NCBI RefSeq assembly: GCF_000004075.3
Contig: NC_026659.2
Location: 25,500,272-25,564,271, forward strand
Direction: 5' to 3'
Source: Cucumis sativus
Lineage: Eukaryota > Streptophyta > Magnoliopsida > Cucurbitales > Cucurbitaceae
Length of the DNA: 64,000 bases
In this document: piece after piece, positions 1 to 10,612 of the stretch
Layout of the letters: every line of letters starts with the position of its first letter
Numbering within the stretch: position 1 is the stretch's first letter
Notes under the pieces: model-generated
Told to the model about the DNA's origin: nothing
Databases searched by the model: none
Seen by the model: the letters and a program-made list of their open reading frames with translations, nothing else
Program-made: the position numbers and the translations under genes

Positions 1-2678
1 CAAGTTCCTCCTTCTCAGTCCCGTAAACACGAACTGTTCTGATCAAAGACAATGTTTCTTGTGCAACCTATGTTGAAAATTAGAATTTCTCTTTAAAAAT
101 TCAGAAAAAAAAATCATCAAATACGTAAAAAGTAAAAATTTGGCATACGTCATTGGAAGAAGCAGTGACATCTTGGACAATCTTTGCTGCCTTCTTCTGA
201 TACCTATGATGATGGACATGCATCAGGATGTTACTTACAACAAATTGCTAACAAAATCACTCAAACACAATCATAACCGAAAGAAGACAAGAAGGTTAAT
301 TCTTACCGGCCATACACTAGCATAATTGCTCCTAAAGTGGAGCATATCATCAGAGTGCATAAACCAAGAGGCTTTGACAAAAGAAGCAAATAGATCAAAG
401 CACCACCCCCCTAGAAAAAAGAGAGAAGCATCAGATTAAGAATTGATAACCTTGCAACGCATAACTTATTAGTATACAAAGAAAACCTGAAGAATGTTGC
501 GTAATATCAAATTAAGATCATTTCCAATGACTCTCGACACTTGCTGGCAATCAGCACCAAGCCTACTTGTAAGGTCACCAACAGTTTCATTGTCAAAAAA
601 TGATATATCCTACAAGCAAAAGGATCCCAAATATATTATATTGAGAGAGAGAGAGAGATTTGAAGCAACTTGATGAATTCCACCAGTTGGAAAAGAAAAT
701 TATAGGAGTTGGCTTCTCAATTATTCAGAACCTGTAGAAGAAGAGCAGAATAAAGTGTTTCTCTTGTTCTTTTAACCTGCAGTTAATGAGAGACATCCAG
801 CCATTATGAAAGTTGCACAACCTGAACCAAATCATATTCAACAAGAGGTACAAAAAAATAATCTTTTTACCCGCCGTGCATCCGAATGTTCACTTTGGTT
901 GAAAAGCGAATAATAAGTAATTCAAATAACATAATCTCTGTTTTATAGCATGTCAACCTATGGAAGAAATCCCAAGGGGTTGTTCGGCCCAACAAGTTGG
1001 TGGGCCCCACCACATCGATTTTATGACTTGTTAACTTCTTACATTGTGGGCCAAAAAGTTAATAACTATCCATACTTCACTACTCCTTAGAGTTCACAAC
1101 TTCACTCCCTAGTGAATAACTACAAAATGAAAGTGAAACCCTCATCCTTCTTTTTTTTTTTAAACTACCACTTTCATCAAGAAAAAATAAAAGAATTCAA
1201 GGGCACACAAAAACATAAGGCCACAAAGAGAAGTCCAAACTAAAGAAAGGGGCTCAACTATACAAGATAGTGCCTATCAAATAGCTACAAAACATCCTGG
1301 AAACTGAAATCCAAAGGAAAACATAAAATCTACCAGGACCGAACATCAAAAGGATCTCTATCCACCCCTCTAAATACTCAATTGTTATGCACACCCTGAA
1401 GATCCTACAAATAGAACATACCCAAAACCGTCATCCACTGAGCCACGTTCTATGCTGTAAAGACACTGACAGGTTTAAATATAGCTATTTGCCTGAAAAA
1501 TTATGATATGAAACTCACCAGGATCATGTTAGCAACTCCAAAACAGTAACCTCGAACACCACTGAAATTCAAAAGGAAAAAGAATCAGGCCAATGCATGA
1601 GCATTTCTGCTGCAGTATTCCCTAAAAATTTTCATTTTCCAACAAATAGAGGAAAAATTGAAGCTTAAATGAAACTTTAATTAGCAAATGGAAAACGATG
1701 AGAACAAAATTATACATTTGGCAAGTTAAGTCCTTATAAAAAAAAAAATTGGCAAATTAAGTTTCAAAACTATTAGCATAGAGTTAGCTTTAAAGCTAGA
1801 GAAGGGATCTTTGGCCATACAAGATTTTGACCTGCATATTCCTGAAGTGATACACAAGAACATCAAGAGTTGCACATTCCTGCGAAATACTGAGATTTTG
1901 CCACTCTCAGCAGAAAATATCGTTGCTGTTAAGAAGTGCGGTATGGATATCTCTGAAAGCTGAAAGATAAATGTTCAATAGTCAGAAAACACTGCAAAGC
2001 AGCTAGAGACTAAATCGTGTCGATTCCCTAGAATTCCATTAGAGTACCAAGCAATCCACCTATATAACTATAAGCGCTTAAACATTTCAACGACAAAGTA
2101 ATTTATCAGCACTTTAACCCATTTCAAACTCATAATCAGATGCTAAAACTCGGAATCTGAACTAATGCCACCAAACACAACACTACAAAGTTAAACTAGA
2201 GCGGGAGAGAGAAAGAGAGAGATACCGCCGCAATAACCAAAACAGAAAATGCGGAGTAGATGATCCAACGGTCTCTAGAAACCAGGTCCCACATCCTCCC
2301 AAGAGCCCGAGTCACAGTCACTGGTTCAACCGAAATTCTAACTTCAGCTTCATCGGATAAGCTCCACCAGCTGCCACCAGGCAAAATCGAACGTAGGTGG
2401 CCAAGCAATCCCCGAAGCTTATCTACAATATCAAACTCAGCTTCCCCACGGCTTTCTTCTCGTTCTTCCGAAGAACTCGGAACTGAGATTCCATATCCGT
2501 TAATGGCCGACTTCAGTGGAGGTAACAGGAATCGACAATCGATTGATAAATGATTCCACCGCAGAATCTTATTGTCGGTGAAAGTAAGTCCTCGAGAGCG
2601 AATTTTATCGACATGAAGCTGACGTAAAAGCAAAAGATTGGGATGAGGAACTTGTATATTGCAAATGAACGAAGACAT
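1..2678 (-). CDS. ABCB26: ABC transporter B family member 26-like (TAP-like, chloroplast), 5' part
   Basis: A half-size type B ABC exporter, probably in a plastid membrane. Eight exons are visible on the minus strand: 2226-2678, 1832-1959, 1519-1561, 732-776, 487-609, 307-410, 149-203 and 1-67 (continuing off the window). They join in frame to about 339 residues. The N-terminus is polar and lacks homology to the transporter core, as expected of a transit peptide. After it come a membrane segment (IYSAFSVLVIAAVSL) and the transmembrane-domain hallmarks NETVGDLTSRLGADCQQVSR, ALIYLLLLS and SLIRTVRVYGTEKEEL, which match my memory of Arabidopsis ABCB26 (At1g70610). Walker A and B motifs would lie beyond the left edge. 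The start at 2678 gives the longest frame and opens a 472-bp divergent promoter shared with the TPR gene. Intron 3 (777-1518) is enlarged by a retroposon-like remnant. Substrate unknown. Confidence 0.93.
1147..1500 (-). mobile_element. Poly(A)-tailed non-LTR retroposon (LINE-like) remnant in ABCB26 intron 3
   Basis: Read on the minus strand, a block of non-exonic sequence ends in TTCTTGATGAAAGTGG followed by a run of about ten A (T-run near 1150-1160 on the plus strand). Both the ending and the pattern resemble plant LINE 3' ends. A second stretch with a similar ending lies at 22774-23160. The left boundary is the T-run; the right boundary and target duplications could not be defined. It explains why this intron is about 740 bp while other introns of the gene are mostly much shorter. 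Confidence 0.4.
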
Positions 2679-3150
2679 GAATGGAAATCAATGGCTTTTG
2701 GATTCAATCAATTAGGAGCTCAGAATTGTTATCTGAAGATTCATGAAGGACAAGAAAAAAAGAAGCCGCTGCAACGTTACAGCACAAAGACCAAAATGCT
2801 CACTCCTCGCCGAGCCAGTAGATTTCTTGTCGAGCAATGAAATTTTATTTCACATTTAAAAAGGGAAAAAAAAACGAAATTCACAATTCGAGACGACGTG
2901 TCGTCTACAATTATCAATCTTTCTCCATCTCCTGTTGCTGCGATAGTCGGACTTCCGCGTGGCGCCAAATTCAGTACGAAAAGACGAAAATACCCTCAAA
3001 AAATTGTAATATCTATCATTGGTCTTTGAGTATTTAAATCTTTTGGAGTCTTTCAGCTATGAAAAATATCTTGCCTTGAGTCGACTTTTGGGAAGCCGAT
3101 ATCTCGGTTGGAATTGTTCCTCCTCCGCACAGCGAGCTTCTTCTTCGACT
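2679..3150. promoter_or_regulatory. Divergent promoter region between ABCB26 and the TPR gene
   Basis: The 472 bp between the two start codons must contain both promoters and 5' leaders. On the minus strand TTTGGCGCC (2961-2969) fits the E2F consensus TTTSSCGC. A seven-codon upstream frame (ATG at 3059, TGA ending 3079) precedes the TPR start and is out of frame with it; whether it is transcribed is unknown. Confidence 0.5.
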
Positions 3151-5403
3151 ATGGCTGTGGTTCTTGGAAATTGGGCTTTGTTGCTGGACGTAACGTCGCC
3201 TCGGATTGTATTGGCAGATCGGAAGGCTCGTCCATTGGCTCTCGACGTTGTTTTGAGCTTACACAAGAGGGACCTTAACGCCTATTATGCTGCGATAGTC
3301 GGCAAAAGCTTCGAAGCAGATGGTGAGGCTAGGAGTCAAAGAATCGTGGCTCGTGGAAAAGCGAATTCGAAGAAAAACGGTGGAGTCGAGTTCGAGAGTG
3401 ATGAAGAGGAAAATTGGGAAAGTAATGGGTTGGACGAAGAGGAGAAGTTGGACTGGGAGCAAGAAATGCGGAAGAGAGTGAAGGAGATAGAGGAGAGGAG
3501 GGAATTGGAGAAGAAAGCGGAAGAAATACAGAGTCAAGTTGAGGAAGAAGGGAGCGAGGGCATAGAAGAAACCGAGGAAGAAAAGAGAATGAGAGTAAGA
3601 AAGGAGCTTGAAAAGGTTAGTTATCTGGCTAATTCGTTTGCAGTTTTAGTCAATTCTTCCATCTCATTGTATTCTATTCTTTGTCCAATCATATACAACT
3701 TCTTTCTGGCTTTCATGCTAAAAATGTATATTGTTTGCTTGAATTGATTGCGATTAGATACACTTTTGTTTTGTATTTGCGGTTGAATAGGTAGCTAAAG
3801 AACAGGCGGAACGAAGAGCAACGGCTGAGTTGATGTTTGAATTGGGTCAGAAGGCATACGGCAGGGGCATGTACAGTCGAGCTATTGAGTTTTTAGAAGG
3901 CGCACTTACAATCATTCCCAGGCCTACTTTATTCGGTGGCGAGGTCAGTTTGCTGCTCCGATGGAGCTTCAATCTACATTTTCCTTTACACCTGTGTGTT
4001 CATTAAATCTCTGTGTTTGATTCTTTTTTTTTTTTTTTTTTTTTTGTTCTCTTTATGTATTTCTTAACGTCATTGTTGGCTGAAACGCAAATTTTCCTTC
4101 GGGTTTTCAGATCCAAATATGGCTTGCTATGGCTTATGAGGCAAACAACCGCCATGGAGATTGTATTGCTTTGTACCGGCAATTGGAGAAGACGCATCCT
4201 AGTGTCAGCATCCGGCGCCAGGCGGCTGAACTTCGCTATATTTTGCAAGCACCAAAAATCAAGATATCTCAGGAGGAAATGGTTACAATACCACTAATCG
4301 GTTCTAGTTACGACAGGTGATCAACTGATTTCTCTTTTCTTATCACTGCTTGGCCTGCTTTCCAGTATCTTGGAGCCTCATTCTTCTATAATTTGACCAT
4401 TTGCATGACTTTGAATTTACCCTTATGCATAATGTTATCATCACATATCTGCCTGCAATTTTACTATGGATTTCCTCATCATTTTTTAACATTCTTGTTA
4501 GAGAAATTTCATTACTAGCATCTGGAAGTCTCTATAAAGTAAAAACCTTCTCCTTTGGAAGAAATAGAACCAAAAGGGAGGGAAAAACTTAACGTGTATG
4601 ATAGTATGAAGTTTCTTGTTTTGGTTTGGTAACCTGTTCTTCATTTGGTGAAAACTTAGAATGTACTGCTTGTTTAATTCTTATAACTTTTTTAGATTTG
4701 TAGCCGAACGTTAGAGTTTTTCTAACCCAAACTCAGCACCCGACCCAAGTCCCGGATTGGGGGAGACATCAAGGGAACTCTTATATAACATTTGAGTCTT
4801 TATACTTCCATAAAATTAACATTGAGTTACTAAAATGTTTCATTATTAATTCAATCAAACAACATGGAACATGGACGATCAAGTGCAAATACAACAAGAA
4901 TTTCAATGTCAATAGCTTGTATAAAAAGCAAGTCAACTAAAAAAAGGGTATTAACCTTTTCTCTTCTATATCTATTCTTGTTTTAACCATTTGAAGAAAA
5001 TCTTGTTGTACACGTAATATGTTAACCCCGAGTCTAATATTTGTTCACAATTTCACATGAAGCAAAAGTTGCGTATTGGATTTGCTTTTCTGAAATGAAA
5101 AATGTTGAAAACGCACTTAATTCTTGAATGTCACTATTCAGAACCATGGCTAGCTAGCTTCACATGGTTTCTAACAAGAGTCGTGATTGATGCAGCTATG
5201 CAGCAACGTGGAGTGACAAGAACAAAGACAAAGACCAGAAAGGAAGCTGGTCAACCACGAATCAGCTGCCGTCGTCTAAGGATTATTTGGGGGATTTTCT
5301 TGTTTGGCGACCTCCGATTGGCTTAGGAAAAAGCCAAGCCTTCTGGCTTGGGCTGACCTTGTGGCTTGGCTTGGTTGGTGCTGCCCTTTTACTTCAAAAG
5401 TGA
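3151..5403 (+). CDS. TPR-like protein with acidic coiled coil and C-terminal membrane anchor (At1g78915-like)
   Basis: Four exons, 3151-3615, 3791-3943, 4111-4316 and 5196-5403, give 343 residues with consensus splice sites. Residues about 80-160 are a Glu/Lys/Arg-rich likely coiled coil (EEEKLDWEQEMRKRVKEIEE). Residues about 165-260 carry TPR-type helical pairs: LMFELGQKAYGRGMYSRAIE, then IWLAMAYEANNRHGDCIALY. The last 22 residues (AFWLGLTLWLGLVGAALLLQ) are one hydrophobic helix, so this is probably a tail-anchored or thylakoid-type membrane protein. It matches my memory of the uncharacterised Arabidopsis At1g78915 product; plastid location is inferred. The start at 3151 was chosen because upstream in-frame sequence has no ATG. 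Function unknown, possibly a TPR scaffold. Confidence 0.9.
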
Positions 5404-7980
5404 CACACTCCTTTAAATGTAAATATTACTGTTTGTTAATGCCTCATGTATTACTATTCATTTTCGAGTTTTCAGGTGGGTTTTGGTGTATTTTTACGAT
5501 ATCATCTTATAATATAAGATTTCCAAACTTTATAGCGATTTTGTTTAGTGTGCTAATCACACCATACTTTTATTTAGTATGGGTTTAACGGATGGTTTAT
5601 GATTTTAATCTCTCTACTTTCATACTTTATAAGAAATTACTTTTATTTTTATTCTTCAAACCCTATCCCTGTTTCATAATCTTGAGTTTTGTTGCTTCCC
5701 ATCCTGGAGAAATTCAAAAACAAGAGAGGATGAAGTCGTTTATTTCACTTAGATATTAAAAAAGGTTTTGAGATTTATTACTTAATTGTTATCTTACACT
5801 TTGGCATGAACCAAAAATTTTAAGAATTTTCGAGCATTTAGATTGTGAGAAAAACGAGGATGTGATGAAGTATTATACATTGCAATATTTATTTTTATTT
5901 CCAACTGATTGAAACTTCGGTTGCCAACTCATGTTGTAGCCATAGTTGACTCTATGACAAATTTCTAACCAAAACTTTGTGTGACAAAGATAACAAAAGT
6001 TGTTAGAAAATGTAAAATATAATCAAAATTAGTTCAATTGACATTAAGTATGTACGAGAACTTTAAACTTGAGGTTTGATGTCTAATCTATATACAGGAG
6101 GTTTTACTTGTATAAATTAATCATTAACATGATTATTGTTATTGTTTTCGTACGATTAATGTTTGAAAGTACATTCATCAAAACATACATCAATTAGTCA
6201 AGATATTGCATCATCAACTAAATGTTTACATTCACCTTGTTAAACTAAAAAAAACAATCGAAAAAACTATAGTCCATCAAAATCAAGACAAACTATGCAA
6301 CTTAACCATTGTCAAGCAAATTGTGAACGATATATTTGATTGCCATTTTAAAAGCAGATGGCAATATGTGAATAACCAACTGCTTATTCTAACTTACACA
6401 CATTACTATCAATCTCAGAGTTTATGGTTTAACTCGTCACCTCCCAAATGTGAATAATAAAAAGTCTCGAGTACTTGTGTGAAGGTAAAAATAGGTAAAG
6501 TACATGCACACATGATATGGCATCTAATTAACATCAATGGATGCTGTACATATTCCCAACTTTTCCATAATTTGACTTTTGATCGAAAAAATAAAAATTT
6601 ATATTAAACTACACCTTTAAATATTAGTATGATTGTTCTTGAACTATATTTAAAATTGGGTAATTGTAATTGAATTTGAGAAATAATAGTTAAGGATATA
6701 ACAACATTTTACAAAAATTGCAAATATAGCAAAGCTACGCTGATAGACTTGTATCACTGATAAACTCGTATGATCTATCGGTGATAGACTCTATCATTGA
6801 TATAATTTGACAAATTTTGCTACATTTGCAATTTTTTTAAAATGTTGCTATATACTTACTTATTTTGAATTTAATTGCTAAATTTGTAACCATCCCTTTA
6901 AAATTTGATTTTAATTTGTACATTTTCAAATATCTAAATTTATTCATTTTACTCTATTTAAATTATCAAATTATAATTTTGAGTTTTATTGAAAATAAAA
7001 TTGTACCATGGGTAAAAAACATAAACCAAAAGAGTAGTTTTGAAAAAAATTATACCAACAAAATACTAGACCACATTTAGATTTAATCTTTTTATAATTT
7101 TAACATCTTTTAGAAGTCATGTTCAAAATCACTTTTAAAATTGTAAAAAGAGGAGAAAAGAAGAACTGGGGTTAGAAGAATATGTTCATGTGAGTAACAA
7201 AGTATATTGATTATATATTAGTAAAAAAACCATTAAGTGAATTGTAATTTTGTTCACTATATTTATATAAAAATTAAGTGCGTAAATAAGACTCATTATA
7301 CGCAATAGAACACTTAATCATCACCGTCTATAAGAGTTGCCTTTCAAATGTTTGATTTTGAAAATATTTTAGACATGAAAACATTAAATTCAATTATATT
7401 GTTAGATAAAAATGGGCATAAGTTTTTCTTTTCTTTTGAAATATAAATATTTACTCTTAACTTTATCAAAACAGATGCTCTTGAGATAAAGAATTACAAG
7501 AATCAACTTGGGCTAGGGATAATTACTGGAGGAAAAAATCAACCCAAAGAAAGAAGATTTAATGATTGAGTTGAATGAACTTGAACTTTAGTTAAAATGG
7601 GGCTAACACACGTAGTTATCACTAAACTTTATGCAAATATTAAATATTAATTTGTTTTGTTTATACATATTATATAAAAACAGTAAAGTTGAGGGGCCTT
7701 GGACCTATACTAAATCCGCCGATGAAGAGGATCACCATAACAAATTGAACTCAGTAATAATAAAGAAACTACCAAGCTCATTGACAAGAACCTTGCTTTA
7801 CTATTATAAATTCAATCTAAGTTTGAACAAGACTACGTTAATTACTCTAATTAGCTATATAAAAAAGGATAATTGTACTTGACAAATTTTACTAATATTT
7901 ATAAATTTTTTTAAAATATTGTTATATACTTTGTTGTTTTGAATATAACTACTAAATTTGCCATTATCTCCCTCCAAAAC
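5404..7980. other. AT-rich spacer between the TPR gene and RPL27a
   Basis: No gene is supported here. Open frames are short, AT-driven and lack recognisable domains. The identifiable content is a foldback repeat at 6691-6897 and a partial relative at about 7870-7975. Confidence 0.6.
6691..6897. repeat. Foldback (MITE-like) repeat with TGATAGAC-rich loop
   Basis: Arms at 6701-6733 and 6816-6848 are inverted copies that agree at about 30 of 33 positions. The loop is packed with TATC/GATA words (TGATAGAC and its complement). The right half, ending in an AATGTTGCTATATAC-like motif, recurs in degenerate form at about 7870-7975. Looser relatives are suspected near 16810-16910, 23250-23400 and 52015-52225. 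This looks like a dispersed non-autonomous element, possibly one common in cucurbits. Confidence 0.6.
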
Positions 7981-7998
7981 TTCCATCAATATTTCCTT

Positions 7999-8227
7999 TG
8001 GGCCGGATCGAATATTTGGGCCTTTGGAAACATATTGAGCTCAACCCAATAGATGGCGTCACGAAGCCCATACTTTCCTCTTAATATCTCGAGGCCCAAG
8101 TCCATGACAGAACAACACACTCTTTATCCCAACTCATATAATCCCTCAAACCCTATTGTCATTCCATCTCCTCCGAGCAGCCGAAACCCTAGGGTGTGTG
8201 TGTGTGAGAGAGAGGGAGAGATCCGCC
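7999..8227 (+). promoter_or_regulatory. Ribosomal-protein-type promoter: four site II (TGGGCY) elements and two telo-boxes
   Basis: TGGGCC occurs at 7999-8004 and 8017-8022. Its reverse forms occur at 8065-8070 (AGCCCA) and 8093-8098 (GGCCCA). The telo-box AAACCCTA occurs at 8148-8155 and 8184-8191. Clustered TCP-binding site II elements with telo-boxes just upstream of the start are the known signature of plant ribosomal protein genes. A short GT/GA microsatellite (about 8194-8220) sits in the leader immediately before the ATG. Confidence 0.85.
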
Positions 8228-8668
8228 ATGACGACTCGTTTCAAGAAGAACAGGAAGAAGAGAGGACATGTCAGTGCTGGACATGGTAGAATCGGCAAAC
8301 ACCGAAAGCATCCTGGTGGTCGGGGAAACGCTGGAGGTATGCACCACCACAGGATTCTCTTCGATAAGTATCATCCTGGTTATTTCGGTAAAGTTGGTAT
8401 GCGTTATTTCCACAAGCTTCGCAACAAGTTCTATTGCCCGATTGTAAACGTCGACAAGATCTGGTCATTGATCCCTCAAGAAGTGAAGGATAAAGCCTCC
8501 AAAGACAACGTTCCATTGGTCGATGTTACGCAGTTCGGATATTTCAAGGTTTTGGGCAAGGGTGTCTTACCGGAGAATCAGCCTATTGTGGTGAAGGCCA
8601 AGCTTGTGTCCAAGATCGCCGAGAAGAAGATTAAGGAGGCTGGCGGCGCGGTGGTTCTTACAGCTTAG
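8228..8668 (+). CDS. RPL27A: 60S ribosomal protein L27a (uL15), intronless
   Basis: A structural protein of the large cytosolic ribosomal subunit. The uninterrupted 146-residue frame starts [20 protein letters not shown] and contains [15 protein letters not shown] and [18 protein letters not shown], the strongly conserved N-terminal half of eukaryotic L27a. It ends GGAVVLTA, and the length is the usual one for the family. The ATG at 8228 has a good context (CCGCCATGA), and the only longer frame, starting upstream, runs into the promoter. Plant RPL27a copies are also intronless as far as I recall, so absence of introns need not mean retroposition; the full promoter argues for an ordinary active locus. 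Confidence 0.98.
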   Translation: MTTRFKKNRKKRGHVSAGHGRIGKHRKHPGGRGNAGGMHHHRILFDKYHPGYFGKVGMRYFHKLRNKFYCPIVNVDKIWSLIPQEVKDKASKDNVPLVDVTQFGYFKVLGKGVLPENQPIVVKAKLVSKIAEKKIKEAGGAVVLTA

Positions 8669-10612
8669 GTTTGAGTTTCTCTTCGTTATAGAGATTTTTG
8701 TTCTTGGTGAATTTTCATTTTTGTCTGTTTGAACTTATTGAACTTCTTTTTTCTTATATAATTTAAAGCTTTTTATGGGTCCATATTCTAATATCTGGTG
8801 CTACGTTCAAGCTCTGTTCTTACTCAATTAGTGTTTAATTCTTAGACTATGCAAGAGGAATACATGGTTGATTGAACTATTAAGCGTAGTGCAATAAGAA
8901 AGTGTACTAAAACTTTGATGGCACCATATTTCTTTCAACATTGATTCGATGGAGTCTACTTAATTTTCTAGTCAAGTGATTCGAGAAAGTGAACTGAAAC
9001 TTTTGTAAAAACATGACATTGATCAGAACTTATAGGAAAAAATTGGGACTTCTAATTCATTTATTTTAAAGTAATTTGGCCATATAATTTTACGAAAAGT
9101 TTACCTTCTTGCTGAGCATTCTTAAGAGGGGTTCTGACTGATAATGATGGACAACCAGGAACAGATGGTTCTTTCCTATAAGTACTTAAAAGATTATAAA
9201 TTTATATTACACACTCTGAAGAGTCAAATGTATATAAGGAAAAGGGACTTTGGTTACTCTAATTTCCATTTGGTTTCCAGTAGTTTCAAATTTTGAAATT
9301 TTGCTGCTCTATATCAGTTTTCCTTCTGTCTTTCCCTAGACGGGGTTTGAAGCCCGATCTTAAGATTTGAAATAGGGCATGGGACGAGTGGTGTCAAATA
9401 AGCATTAAAATATAGACATGTATATACTTGTTTTACTCTCAAATGTATAGTATTTTTTTGCCATGTTTAACAAGTTTAGAATTTCAATTAGTTCTATTAT
9501 GGTTTTTGCCATGTTCCAATCTGGTGGTTAATGTTTGAATTGACTGATGATAAACAAGTACTTACAAAAGTTTCTCGATCAATGAGCATGAATAGAATTG
9601 CAATTTTCTCTACTTTTTTTTTAATGCATATGAATATCTAACATTTTGGACAATAGTGTAATACCATTTTAACAACTTGATAACCAGTTTGAAACTTTTC
9701 ATGCTTTAAGGGATTTCACTTCATAATAGATAATTACCGTCGGAACCACTGGAAGGAGAATGGTTTTAAAGTTAGAAGTGATTTTGTAGGATGTAAAAAT
9801 CATTATTTAATTTACATTCTCATATTTTAATTTCAATGATCAATTTATGCCATATGTGTGAGTGTGTATAGGATAGAATGAGAATTTTGATGACTTCTGA
9901 TATCCCATTAGGTTTTAGGTTTTGGTTTTGAAAGATATATGTTCGTTCATTTTTCTGGACATTTTTCAACATTTGAATTATTAATATAGTTGATAACAAA
10001 TTTCATCAACTTATAGATACTGAATATGATATTATTTGCTCATATTTTGTTCAATGAGTGAGGATACTAATGAAAACTCTTATAATAAAAACATGGTCTG
10101 AAAACTTGAGCCTGAATTAATTTGTCCATAGCCAGTTGAGGTCTCGATGACCATTTAAATTTCGAAATTTGTGTGTGCTTCCTCACTCTCTCCGTCTCTT
10201 TTTTCTTTTTCTTGACTTTCTTTTTTTTTTAGAGATACTTGATTTTTTTATTTAATCAGATATAAAAAAAAACCAATATTAAAAAATGGTTTATTATTAT
10301 AAAAATTATAAAAAAATACCAAAATAGACAAAAAAAAAATCAAATTTGAAAGGATTTTGTCTTTGGCTTTTGTAAATGTAAATAGTTTGTTTGTTTTATT
10401 ATCTTTGAGAAACGCTTTGAACAAATAATTCGTTGATCCTAACAGAATCATATTGGTAGTGAGTAAATAAACAAAAAAAAGAAGACAAAAATGAAACCCT
10501 TTATCAAATAGGATGTATAACTAATTTGAACTTCTTCATCACATCCCCATGGACAGCAATGCCAATGTTGGTTGGTTTTTAGCTTCCCTCCATGCTTTTA
10601 GAAGTGATTCTA
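8669..10612. other. Spacer between convergent RPL27a and MATE genes
   Basis: About 1.9 kb holding both 3' ends. I see no coding sequence; the longest frames come from A/T runs. No transposon ends were recognised. Confidence 0.55.

Noticed and set aside
8053..8289. 78-codon frame overlapping the RPL27a start
   Set aside because: It runs through the promoter and into RPL27a in another frame; the ribosomal protein frame is unambiguous.
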